A stretch of DNA of 64,000 nt from contig JAHLWY010000235.1 in assembly GCA_020002185.1 (NCBI GenBank), positions 62,001 to 126,000 on the forward strand, given 5' to 3'. The notes beneath the pieces were generated by a model. That model saw nothing but the letters and a program-made list of their open reading frames with translations, made no database searches and had not been told where the DNA came from. Source of the stretch: Paraescarpia echinospica (lineage: Eukaryota > Annelida > Polychaeta > Sabellida > Siboglinidae). Both the position numbers and the translations under genes were made by a program. Shown here in pieces: positions 8,440 to 16,345 of the stretch (its first letter is position 1; the number at the start of each line of letters is the position of its first letter).

Positions 8440-9563
8440 AGGTCCACGAGCGACTCAGCGTCGATCCAGCTGTTGAATGAGGCCGGATATCCGCTCCATT
8501 TTACGAGCGCCTCCGAACCGCCGCCACGACGCCGACGACGCCGTAGAACTTCCTCCACGCGATATAGTTTGTCTTTTGGAACGACTACGCGTTGTAGTTC
8601 CGGTTCGTAGAAGGTGCCCTCTATCGGCGTCTCGGCGTCGTCCTTGAGGCGATAAACGTGCGGTTCGGACGGGTGCACATCTACGACGGTGAACAGCTCC
8701 TCGCTCCAGTTAACCATGTATCCTTTTTTGAAATGACCCCTCGTCTTGCTGATATGTACGCGATCTCCCACGCGTAGTTTCGGTTTACCTCGTCGTTCGA
8801 CGTCGCCGCCACCGTACAGTCGTTGCCATACGGCCTCCTGAATCGTCGCGTCGACACTCGCCGGCGTCCTACCGATGCTTCGGTGGTAGGCGTTGTTGTA
8901 CGATCGCACGAAATCCGGTAACGCCTCTACGTAGCGCAGCGTTTCGTGTTTCGTAAAATAGCGCCACATACGCGTCTTCAAAGTTCGATTAAACCGTTCC
9001 ACGACGCTCGCTTTGGTCTCCTCGTTATGCGTCACGAAATGATGAACGCCGCGACTCTTTAGCAACGTTTGCAGGGGTCGGTTCAAAAACTCGCTCCCCT
9101 TATCGGTCTGCAGCGTGTGCGGCGTCTCGTCGTCGTTCAGCAGGCGCTCGAAGGCCGCGACGAGCGACGCTCCGGACTTATTCTTCAACGGAACGCACCA
9201 CGCCCGCTTCGAAAACACATCGATCACCGTCAATAGGAACGTTATACCGTCGTTGTGCGTTTTCAGTCTAGTCAAGTCGACCAGGTCGGCTTGCCAATCC
9301 TGGTTTCGACCGCCCACGATGACGCGACGTCGTTTGAAATGACGTCTAACCGGTTTGTGTAGGGTATAGGCGTCCTGCGACGCTAGCCACCTCTCGACGG
9401 CCGGACGTCGGAGCTTCGACGCCCGGTGCAACGCGTCGACGCCTCCGTAACTCCCCACCCGTTTCGGATCGAAGTACGCGTTATTCAGCTCGTCGTCGTC
9501 GACGTCGACGTTTCGTTGCTGTCGAGGCTTTCGTTTTGGACGACGACTCCACCCGGACACCAT
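8436..9563 (-). CDS. int: Retroviral-type DDE integrase with chromodomain
   Basis: 375 residues, fully open. It catalyses 3'-end processing and strand transfer that inserts the element into host DNA. An N-terminal helical region (HRASKLRRPAVERWLASQDA) precedes the rve core, with the catalytic triad D93 (WQADLVDL), D154 (LQTDKGSEF) and E189 (ASVVERFNRT); the D-to-E spacing of 35 is canonical. The C-terminal region carries an SH3-like segment (PKLRVGDRVHISK, 261-273) and a chromodomain (YRVEEVL 334-340, ALVKWSGYP 352-360, SWI 365-367), the targeting module of Polinton integrases. All motif residues are present, unlike the broken polymerase and capsid genes. A TATA-like CTATATCA lies about 25-30 nt upstream of the ATG. 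Confidence 0.95.
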   Translation of the reverse strand: MVSGWSRRPKRKPRQQRNVDVDDDELNNAYFDPKRVGSYGGVDALHRASKLRRPAVERWLASQDAYTLHKPVRRHFKRRRVIVGGRNQDWQADLVDLTRLKTHNDGITFLLTVIDVFSKRAWCVPLKNKSGASLVAAFERLLNDDETPHTLQTDKGSEFLNRPLQTLLKSRGVHHFVTHNEETKASVVERFNRTLKTRMWRYFTKHETLRYVEALPDFVRSYNNAYHRSIGRTPASVDATIQEAVWQRLYGGGDVERRGKPKLRVGDRVHISKTRGHFKKGYMVNWSEELFTVVDVHPSEPHVYRLKDDAETPIEGTFYEPELQRVVVPKDKLYRVEEVLRRRRRRGGGSEALVKWSGYPASFNSWIDAESLVDL

Positions 9564-9673
9564 GACGACGACGAAGACGATGATACGATGATATAGAGTG
9601 CGATAAGCGCGGTGGTGAAGCCGAAGACGATGATGATCGCGCGTCGTGACGTCATCACGACAACGTATCCCAC
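9485..9673 (-). CDS. Small putative membrane protein overlapping the integrase start
   Basis: 62 codons with one clear hydrophobic helix (about residues 11-31, RAIIIVFGFTTALIALYIIV) followed by a serine run and a Thr/Ser tail. It overlaps the integrase N-terminus by 79 nt in another frame. Small membrane proteins are common in this part of Polintons, but no family match can be claimed. Confidence 0.3.
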   Translation of the reverse strand: MGYVVVMTSRRAIIIVFGFTTALIALYIIVSSSSSSSWCPGGVVVQNESLDSNETSTSTTTS

Positions 9674-9783
9674 GCCGTGACGCCCAACAAAGCGGATCTG
9701 CGTTTAGGTTCGCCTCGCATCCGAGTACGACGTCTCCGCTCAGTCGGCGCTGCTGATGAACTAGACGTCGACGGCATCGTCAT
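9655..9783 (-). CDS. Small basic ORF between integrase and the conserved 210-residue protein
   Basis: 42 codons from ATG 9783: a Ser-rich start, then RRRRTRMRGEPKRRS and LLGVTAWDTLS. Its end overlaps the next small membrane ORF. A frameshift could have split one gene (basic N-terminus plus membrane helix) into these two frames. Support is weak. Confidence 0.22.
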   Translation of the reverse strand: MTMPSTSSSSAAPTERRRRTRMRGEPKRRSALLGVTAWDTLS

Positions 9784-9791
9784 CCTCTCTT

Positions 9792-10424
9792 CTAGTAGCT
9801 GTTCCGTCGTCGCTCCACGTACGAACGATAGCGCGGGTTGCCTACGAATTCCATAGGGATATTCATATCCTTCATGTGCAATCCGAACTCCCGCCATCCT
9901 ACGGGCGCCGTCGTCTTCGATCTCGTTCGCATGCGATCGTTTACTAGATCGACCATATTACTCCCCGCGATCGCTTTACCGTCGTACACGAATTCACCGC
10001 GATCGTTCCATCGAGACAACGGATCGGCTTTCATTTTTTCGATCAGCAGTCTCGTCTTCTCTTTCAACGTTTTCGGCATACTGGCTACGATTTCGCGCAC
10101 TATCACCTCCGACGATGGTGGCGCCACCGCCGGTGCTGGCGCCACCGGTACCGCGGTTGTCTCGCCGCTGTTCACCACCGACACGCGTACCGGTTGCGCC
10201 GCTCGAGCCGCCTCTATCGTATTGTACCGACTCAGCAGTTGATTGTACGACGCTACCTTTTCTCGTTCCGATAAATCCGAACGTTCTAGAATGTCCTTCA
10301 TGTCGCTGTCAAGGCTACTCAGCACACGTGATCGAGGCGTGCTCGACGACTGATCGACGCGTGGCAGAAGGCTTTCCACCAATCGTGGATCGACTAACGC
10401 CATCTTCTTTGCGTACTGCATCAA
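9792..10424 (-). CDS. Conserved Polinton protein (ALVDPRL / WNDRGE family)
   Basis: 210 residues, open. The N-terminus reads MALVDPRLVESL (from M8) and the acidic helical stretch DSDMKDILERSDLSEREKVA. A Pro/Ala/Val-rich linker (80-105) follows, then MPKTLKEKTRLLIEKM, DPLSRWNDRGEFVYDG, NMVDLVNDRMR and the C-terminal VGNPRYRSYV. This two-part protein with its WNDRGE...VDLVND core is a regular companion of animal Polinton capsid genes; its molecular role is not established. It overlaps the next gene by 4 nt (10421-10424), which suggests tight packing. The start may be M1 or M8. Confidence 0.72.
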   Translation of the reverse strand: MMQYAKKMALVDPRLVESLLPRVDQSSSTPRSRVLSSLDSDMKDILERSDLSEREKVASYNQLLSRYNTIEAARAAQPVRVSVVNSGETTAVPVAPAPAVAPPSSEVIVREIVASMPKTLKEKTRLLIEKMKADPLSRWNDRGEFVYDGKAIAGSNMVDLVNDRMRTRSKTTAPVGWREFGLHMKDMNIPMEFVGNPRYRSYVERRRNSY

Positions 10425-10828
10425 TTACCGCCGCCGCCGAACACCTGTCTGAGCAGCGGCAAGATAACGGTACTCGCTAACGGCGCTAGCAGGGCCGTCA
10501 GAAAACCACCCGCACCCTTTTGCAAGATGAAACGCTTCTGCTTACGCGTCACGTGTTTGTCGACGAGTTTACGCAGGTGATCCCGGTATTTCGACAATAC
10601 GCGTTTCTGTTTCGGCGACAACTTCACGTTCCCTTTCAGAATGTTGTACGCGCAATCGCACAGACTACAAATGAGACCGGTGTCCGCGAGGGCGAGTAGG
10701 GCTTTTCGCAGAGCGATGTTCCGCCTATGTCTCTCCAACAGCTGCAGGGCGACGAAGTGTCTCTTTATTTGATTCGTCGGTCCCGCCACCTTCGGCCGTC
10801 TCTTCGCTCCCGTCACGCGCGCCTTCAT
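10421..10828 (-). CDS. Conserved basic protein with C-terminal hydrophobic segment
   Basis: 135 residues from ATG 10828. It shows helical basic regions (QIKRHFVALQLLERHRRNIA), a Cys-containing centre (LICSLCDCAYNILKGNV), KQKRVLSKYRDHLRKLVDK, and a C-terminal hydrophobic segment, GGFLTALLAPLASTVILPLL. This arrangement recurs beside ATPase genes in animal Polintons; it may be a virion core or membrane-active protein, which is inference. The frame stays open to 10954 upstream, but that part is Arg/Trp-rich read-through over the ATPase end, so the internal ATG is preferred. A TATA-like CTATAAGA (10865-10872) precedes it by 37 nt. Confidence 0.7.
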   Translation of the reverse strand: MKARVTGAKRRPKVAGPTNQIKRHFVALQLLERHRRNIALRKALLALADTGLICSLCDCAYNILKGNVKLSPKQKRVLSKYRDHLRKLVDKHVTRKQKRFILQKGAGGFLTALLAPLASTVILPLLRQVFGGGGN

Positions 10829-10864
10829 AGCGACTAATAAACGTACGCCCCGTCGTCTCTCTCT

Positions 10865-10872
10865 TCTTATAG
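10865..10872 (-). promoter_or_regulatory. TATA box of the conserved basic protein gene
   Basis: CTATAAGA on the minus strand, 37 nt before ATG 10828. It supports the internal start chosen for that gene. Confidence 0.4.
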
Positions 10873-11526
10873 TCCGCCGACGCCACCACCGCCACCTCCG
10901 CCGCCACCCTTCCGTACGTACACGTACTGAAGGCGATCGTCCGGAAATATACACGTACGCAGACGCATGTCCTCTTCCGTTTCCTGTTTCAGATCCACGA
11001 ATAGATACCCGTACGCCGACGACGTCGCGTCTTTGAAAGCCTCTATCATGTAGTTGACCTTTCCCGGGTACATCTGTTTCGCTAGGTGACCTACTTGACC
11101 CGCGTCTCGAAGACTCTTGAATAGCACTATGTATTGAGCGTTCAGGCTGATTGTACGGTTTTCTTTCCCTTTCGGAAACATGTTCTGTCGCAATTGTACG
11201 ACCGACGTATTACAATGATGACTTTTTTTAGTAAATAGTACCGTCACCCGGCTATCGGTCTCCTCCATGAGGTCGTCGAGTACTAGAAGCGTTCTCGCTT
11301 TACCGTCTAAACGTTTCGGATCCGGCAGGCCGTCTACGAACTCTATTTTCGAAGACATAGACGCGTAGCCGCTCTGCCACTGTCCGTAACACCACAGGAT
11401 TTTCTCCGGCGGCGGATCGAACATAGTGTCGTAACGTATCAAACGCTCGACGAACGTCGTCTTACCGCATCCCGTAGGACCGGCTACTATACACGTAAAA
11501 GGATGCTTCAACGACGGTCCGTTCAT
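10867..11526 (-). CDS. DNA-packaging ATPase (FtsK/HerA type)
   Basis: 219 residues, open. It is the motor that drives viral DNA into the capsid in this family. Walker A is GPTGCGKT (16-23) after FTCIVA; Walker B is TLLVLDDLM (79-87); the sensor/arginine region is VVQLRQNMFPKGKENRTISL with ALFK-like YIVLFKSLRDAGQ. The conserved MYPGKVNYMIEAF follows. The C-terminus ends in a low-complexity Gly run (GGGGGGGGGVGGL), which may be expansion or wear. Length is usual for Polinton ATPases. TATAAAG lies about 37 nt upstream of ATG 11526. Confidence 0.93.
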   Translation of the reverse strand: MNGPSLKHPFTCIVAGPTGCGKTTFVERLIRYDTMFDPPPEKILWCYGQWQSGYASMSSKIEFVDGLPDPKRLDGKARTLLVLDDLMEETDSRVTVLFTKKSHHCNTSVVQLRQNMFPKGKENRTISLNAQYIVLFKSLRDAGQVGHLAKQMYPGKVNYMIEAFKDATSSAYGYLFVDLKQETEEDMRLRTCIFPDDRLQYVYVRKGGGGGGGGGVGGL

Positions 11527-11554
11527 TTTTCACGACTGAACGACGAACACTTTT

Positions 11555-12007
11555 TTACGCGTCTTTATACTCATCGCGCAACTCCATCAACAGTTTACCG
11601 AGCATGTTCTTCCCCGGATCGCCCGCGATTCCGCCACCCCAGAAACCCTCCCTACTCGCTACCCATTCCACCAATTCGGCGTCCCCGGTCGCCAACAGTG
11701 CAGCCTTCAAATCGCTCGATCCGTCAAACTTCCTCCTCATCAACATCTTCATACATTTCACCCTAATGTCGGTCCATTTGTTTCTCATTCTCTTTAGTCG
11801 AATGTCGTAACCGCGTCGTTTCGCTGCGTAAGAGCTTTGCGACCATTTGATCTTTTCGGCGCATTCCACGTCCTCGTAGAATATCGCTTTCCTATACTGA
11901 TAGGCGTGCTCGACGGATCGAAAGCCCCGACCGAACGCCGACAGTCGACGCATATACATATTCGACAAGAACGATCGCGATCCACCAAACCTTATAGGCG
12001 ACGACAT
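11555..12007 (-). CDS. NADAR-domain (YbiA-like) protein
   Basis: 150 residues, open, occupied almost wholly by one NADAR domain: FGGSRSFLSNMY (7-18), SVEHAYQYRKA (31-41, with the family's conserved Glu E33), AAKRRGYDIR (61-70), NKWTDIRVKCMKMLMRRKF (76-94) and the signature WGGGIAGDPGKNMLGKLLM (123-141). NADAR proteins act on N-glycosidic bonds of ribose/ADP-ribose compounds; bacterial members have been linked to removing ADP-ribose from guanine. The viral substrate is unknown. It is the outermost gene on the right, read inward, with TATATAAG about 35 nt upstream. It is not a core Polinton gene, so it is probably acquired cargo. Alternative roles (riboflavin/NAD salvage) cannot be excluded. 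Confidence 0.9.
   Translation of the reverse strand: MSSPIRFGGSRSFLSNMYMRRLSAFGRGFRSVEHAYQYRKAIFYEDVECAEKIKWSQSSYAAKRRGYDIRLKRMRNKWTDIRVKCMKMLMRRKFDGSSDLKAALLATGDAELVEWVASREGFWGGGIAGDPGKNMLGKLLMELRDEYKDA
11563..11569 (-). promoter_or_regulatory. TATA box of the packaging ATPase gene
   Basis: TATAAAG on the minus strand, 37 nt upstream of ATG 11526, inside the last codons of the NADAR gene. Confidence 0.45.
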
Positions 12008-12040
12008 CGAACCGACTACAGATCACCCGCTACCGTCACC

Positions 12041-12050
12041 GCTTATATAC
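12041..12050 (-). promoter_or_regulatory. TATA box of the NADAR gene
   Basis: GTATATAAGC on the minus strand, about 35 nt before ATG 12007. It follows the same spacing rule as the other element promoters. Confidence 0.45.
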
Positions 12051-12065
12051 CAACACTAAAAAGTT

Positions 12066-12136
12066 GCGACTAGGGTTCAAACCCGGAACCTTTCGATCCC
12101 TAGGCGAACACTCTCCTAAGAGAGCTATACCGTCGC
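12066..12136 (-). tRNA. tRNA-like sequence (SINE head or tRNA relic), anticodon loop reads AGG
   Basis: The 71 nt fold roughly as a cloverleaf. The acceptor GCGACGG pairs with TAGTCGC with one mismatch and one G-T. The D-arm is GCTC..GAGT. The anticodon stem is TTCG/CGAA with loop containing CTAGGGA. The T-arm loop is TTTGAAC, within a B-box-like GGGTTTGAACCC. Two extra bases lie before the D-arm and the T-stem is imperfect, so it is more like a tRNA-derived SINE head or decayed tRNA than a working gene. It sits just upstream of the NADAR promoter. Confidence 0.42.
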
Positions 12137-12152
12137 CAACGATTATGCAGGG

Positions 12153-12219
12153 TTTTACCCCGGTTATATCTCACCGCTAGGTGGCATTTTACCCCGGTTA
12201 TATCTCACCGCTAGGTGGC
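12153..12219. repeat. Two perfect 33-bp direct repeats near the element's right end
   Basis: Identical 33-bp units at 12,153-12,185 and 12,187-12,219, one base apart, end in CTCACCGCTAGGTGGC. A further CTCACCGCTAGGTGGC occurs near 12,383. CCGCTAG is also the core of the array before the polymerase, hinting at a shared terminal motif. Confidence 0.7.
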
Positions 12220-12419
12220 CTCTCGAATCTACAAACGCATTATTGCTTACATCAGCGTTGAGGACTATGTTAAAAGTACGAAACTAAACGTTTATACGAT
12301 GGTTTTAGCGTGGTTAGCGTATTGCTTACATCAGCGCGCTCTAGGTACGGCGTTGATCGCTAGGACTAAAATACTCTCTGCACTCACCGCTAGGTGGCAT
12401 CTCTCTAGTGTACTGTCAA

Positions 12420-14085
12420 TCATCCAATTAGTATCAAATTACATCGCTCATCAATCACGTTTTTTATAAGTAGATTTCCCAAACTCATTAGTGTCAAACA
12501 CAAAGCCTTTGATCTTTTTTTATACATAGGATTAGTCTCGCATTATTGCTGACTCAGCTGGGTGCTCGAATCGTTTAGTGGTCATTAAATTCTTTTTTAT
12601 AAGTAGGATTTTGAGGCCCAACAGGTCTTACTATCTACTCACGTTACATCCAAAACTGTCGGAGATGTGTGTGCACAAACAAACAGAGAACGATCTGTTT
12701 TATAATTCTTATCTGGGCATACTTAGTTACATACTCACACATGTAAACACATAGTCACGCACTTATGAATCTTTCACCTTTTATTGGCAGTAATGTAACA
12801 ATAATTACGCCTGAAGGTATTAATAAGACTCACCATTTGCAACTACAACTACGAAAATGATGGCAGTAATTTACTAAAATAACCGTCTTGAAGGCACAGT
12901 ATTAAAAGTGTATGTCCAGCGCCATTTTCATGGAAAGGCTGACGTCACGAATTTCTACTTTCCGTTCATACTCCCACAGACAGTAGACTACAGCAGTTTA
13001 CGACATAAATAATCGCCAAATTTGCTTTGCCGCTGTAACGTAATACAAATTTTACGTTCGCAATGTGTATGGTCTGGCATAGTAATAGTTCTTGATGCAT
13101 ATGTACAAGTGTAAGTCAGCTTCTGATCCAAAGGGAATATCATACACGAATAAATCAGTCGGCGTATTCGTATACAGTTCGAGCAAAACTAGGAACCTGA
13201 CACGTCACAACTGACGTCAGAGCTTTGAGCTTATTGCTAAAACATCTCCTCATGGGCAAGATGTTATCCACCAGCCTATTTGATTTACATTTAATTCGAA
13301 TTGATCACTTTGATACCACCTTCTGTGTTAGCCTCTGACCGTTACGTGAAAAATGTAGATTGTAGTTGCAAATCGTTAGGTTATATTTAACTCTTTTATG
13401 TGCATAACACCATAAAGTTGTATTTTGTTTCCCTTTAACACACTGCGTATTTATGTTCAATCTAGTAGAGCGAACCTTGACCAACCAATGACCATCCATG
13501 ACGGACCAACTATGGGGTTCCTGGACCGGATCAATCGCCAAGTACATTTGTCGCCCTCGACCACGCCTTGTAGTTAAACCAAGTGTCATATGTAATTTTC
13601 TTCGTTACATTATGTTGTCTGTTCCTCGAATTTAAAATATAATGTCCAAAAGTAAAATACGTTGAAGTACACTGTCAAAATTGTGTTTAATAAACCCGAC
13701 ACATTGTTCGTATATAGATTATTTGCCCGCGCTAAGTAAACGAAACACTCATATTATAAACAAATCTGTTGGCAGTTTAGCGTACGCATCATGCCTTAGC
13801 AACAAGACGTTTAATGTTCATTGCGTTCGCCAGATCACAGACACATACCACCGTGGTTAATTGAGAAACGGAACAGACAACTACCTTTTTTAAACGGATG
13901 CCACGTGTAATCGGATGCTAAACCGGATGTTAAACCGGATGTATTTAACCGGATGTCATCTATAACTGGACTGGATATATGATATCCACAGTTTGGCCAT
14001 TACAGACCAATCGAGGCCAATGTGACATAAGTAATTCACGCTTGCACTAATTCCAAGAATAAAACTAGTGAAAATGTTTATGTAC
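12420..14085. other. AT-rich host DNA without recognisable genes
   Basis: No coding signature is seen. 13,340-13,460 resembles the inverted-repeat ends found at 56.2 and 60.1 kb (ACTCTTTTA..GCATAAC.CCA pattern), so it is probably a fragment of the same element family. 13,905-13,970 carries five copies of AACCGGATGT-like words. Confidence 0.5.
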
Positions 14086-14104
14086 TGTTTTGTTACCTAC
14101 TGCG

Positions 14105-14361
14105 AATGTATTCGTGTGTGTGCGCGCGTGCGTAGGTACATGTGCGCGTGTGTACATGCATGAGTTAGTGTTCGCGCGCTCATGTGTGCTTTATAATAAT
14201 TGTTATGTATGCGTGTGTCTGCCTTTTTATTTATTTATTTTTATATGTGTGCATGTACTGTGTATACGCGCGCGTATGTGTGCGTGTGTGTGCGCGCGCG
14301 CGTGTATGTGTGTGTGCGTATGTGTGTGTGTGTGTGCGCGCGCGCGTGTATGTGAGTGTGT

Positions 14362-14416
<55 letters not shown>

Positions 14417-14425
14417 TGTGCATCA
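14105..14425. repeat. TG/CG dinucleotide microsatellite
   Basis: Long runs of TG alternate with CG tracts (14,270-14,350) and a pure TG tract (14,360-14,413). Frames through it encode only VCVC or HTHT runs and are not genes. Confidence 0.95.
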
Positions 14426-14514
14426 GTTCCTGTGCGTTCAGTGCGTACGCCCGCTTCCCAGCTTATCTTCACCGGCCATCCTCGCCCACCAGGGGCGCTG
14501 CTGATTAAACCCGT

Positions 14515-14645
14515 CTGAATATACCTGCATACCTGCCAACTTTCTTTTTAATTCCGGGAGATTCAGCAGATTCACCCAGCACGCCTCCCGTGGCGCGCTG
14601 TCTCCCGGATTTTGACGAAAGACAGGGGAGGGGTGTGACAAGAAC
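14515..14645. repeat. Fragment of the TACCTGCCAAC dispersed element
   Basis: TATACCTGC..TACCTGCCAACTTTC followed by CCGGGAGATTC and TCCCGGATTTTG matches the family whose fuller copy lies at 40,886-41,202. The other end is missing. Confidence 0.55.
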
Positions 14646-15060
14646 GAAACAAATTGAAACTTGTCGGGAAAATCTGGCGCGAACTGTGCTTGTTTAACAA
14701 ACTTACGGCTGACGGAAATGTGCTAATGCGATACACAAGGTACCATGCAATGGTGTATGATATAACTATACAATGGATTCAGGACATAACCCCACTTTGA
14801 CATAACCCTACTGAACAAACCCCAATGGACAGAACGCCACTCGGGGAGAATCCCACTCACTAATGAATCTTTTGGGAAACAAATAACTCTAGTAATATTT
14901 CTTCATCAGAATAAACAAAATGGTTTTGTTACAAAAAGTAATATGTATTTCAGATTCGAGAGATTGGTCATGTGATGTGGTGATTTCGATTGCACTTTAA
15001 ATTGTTATTTTGTAGAATATTTGAATTGACATGGAAATGGAAACAATTAGTTTTGTAAGT
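14646..15060. other. Non-coding spacer with inverted minisatellite units
   Basis: No gene is seen. 14,785-14,862 contains about four degenerate units of the neighbouring 17-bp minisatellite in reverse complement (ACATAACCCCACT type). Confidence 0.5.
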
Positions 15061-15070
15061 GTGTTATTAA

Positions 15071-15450
15071 TTATGTCCGGTGGGGTTAGGTCCGAGTGGG
15101 GTTATGTCCGAGTGATGTTATATCCGAGTGGGGTTATGTCCGGGTAGGGTTATGTCCCAGTGGGTTATATCCCGGTGGGGTTATGTCCGAGTAGAGCTAA
15201 GGATGGGTGGAATTATGTCCGAATGGGGTTATGTCCTGTTGGCGTTATGTCCGAGTGCAGTTATGTCCGGGTGGGGTTATGTCCGAGTTGGGTTATTTCC
15301 GAGTTGGGTTATATCCAGGTAGGGTTATGTCCCAGTGGGGTTATGTCCCGGTGGGGTTATGTCCGAGTGGGGTTATATCCGACTGGGGTTATATCCGAGT
15401 GGGGTTATGTATGGGTGGGGTTGTGTTCGGGTGGGGTTGTGTCCAGTTAT
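15071..15450 (+). repeat. 17-bp minisatellite GTCCGAGTGGGGTTAT
   Basis: About 22 tandem units of approximately GTCCGAGTGGGGTTAT(G). All three forward frames stay open because the unit lacks stops, giving spurious GVMSEWGYV-type peptides. Confidence 0.9.
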
Positions 15451-16130
15451 GTCCTAAAGTTTTTTTTACCAGTCTAGTTGTGTCCATTTACCCTATACAA
15501 TAGAATATGGATGTGTAAGTAGTCATAACATTCTAACATAAGAGTAACAGAAAAGTTTACCGTCTTGAGTGTCATCAAACGCTGTAGTTTTGAAATTTCT
15601 CTGATAGACGGATTGATTGATAATGATTGGTAATTTTCAGTCGGTAATATGCTTCGTTTACACTATTTTCGATGGTCGAGCCATTCATGCATCATTTACA
15701 TCAAGCATTCAACACGCATTAACTTATGTACAAAGGATACATATTACAGATTGGCGAGGTCTTCGTAACTGGATGGTTCGGGTCTAGTAGGGTTCAGTAT
15801 TAATTATGTCAACGTTTGTGAATGAGGCCAGCCACCGTAAACAACACAACAATGAACAATGGAAATGTTACGAATTTTATTACGTATATAAATAACCAGG
15901 AACTCTTTTATAATAACGATTAAAAATAGCATTTACCCTCTTATCATGCCTTATATCTGCGCTCATAATTAGCTATCTAAACCGTAGCCATCCCCAGCTA
16001 ATCGTTAATACTCGAATAAAAAATAACAATAGAATGGCTCGTTCAAATATAACTAAGCACTATTAGCGTTCTCAAGGGAACTTCAAATGTTAATGCGTTC
16101 CAAGTTCTGGTCCGCTCGGACTCAGATAAG
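15451..16130. other. Spacer, nothing recognised
   Basis: AT-rich single-copy-looking DNA; no coding, RNA or repeat feature could be supported. Confidence 0.5.
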
Positions 16131-16133
16131 TAC

Positions 16134-16345
16134 CATCGGGGAATCTATACCATCCAAAGTATAGAGAACAACAGTCTCTTAGTTTCTTACATCTAAAATA
16201 TATACCATCCCCGGTATAGAGAACAACATTACATACATCGAGAATATATACCATTCCCATTATACAGGAAAACAATCTCTCAATTACGTACATCGGGAAT
16301 CTATGCCATTCCCGGTATAGAGATCGACAGACTCTTCATTACGTA
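16134..16345. repeat. Four tandem units, about 46-57 bp
   Basis: The unit is roughly CATCGGGAATCTATACCAT..CCCGGTATAGAGAACAACA..CTCTCA.TTACGTA, starting near 16,134, 16,188, 16,236 and 16,291. Each unit contains a small dyad (ATACC...GGTAT). Confidence 0.75.

Larger units (their letters stand above)
1..12420. mobile_element. Integrated Polinton/adintovirus-like element (left end outside window)
   Basis: A gene-dense, GC-rich block carries the full hallmark set of Polinton-like viruses: protein-primed family B polymerase, DDE integrase with chromodomain, packaging ATPase, double jelly-roll capsid, penton, adenain-type protease and pX/pVI-like core protein. Host DNA right of about 12.4 kb is AT-rich and gene-poor, which sets the right limit approximately. 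No terminal inverted repeat or target duplication can be paired because the left end lies before position 1. Several genes carry nonsense or frameshift lesions, so this copy is a decaying endogenous one. The family assignment is established knowledge; the right boundary is inference from composition. Confidence 0.92.

Noticed and set aside
12066..12136. Functional tRNA-Pro(AGG) gene
   Set aside because: Extra bases before the D-arm and mismatches in acceptor and T stems make a working tRNA unlikely; kept only as tRNA-like.
1..12420. Free-living virus contig
   Set aside because: It is continuous with AT-rich host repeats on the right, and core genes carry inactivating lesions; an endogenous copy fits better.
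14090..14518. Cys/Val-rich and His/Thr-rich ORFs
   Set aside because: Product of the TG/CG dinucleotide tract.
15128..15503. GLCPSGVMS / WGYVRVG ORFs
   Set aside because: Product of the 17-bp minisatellite, which lacks stops in three frames.
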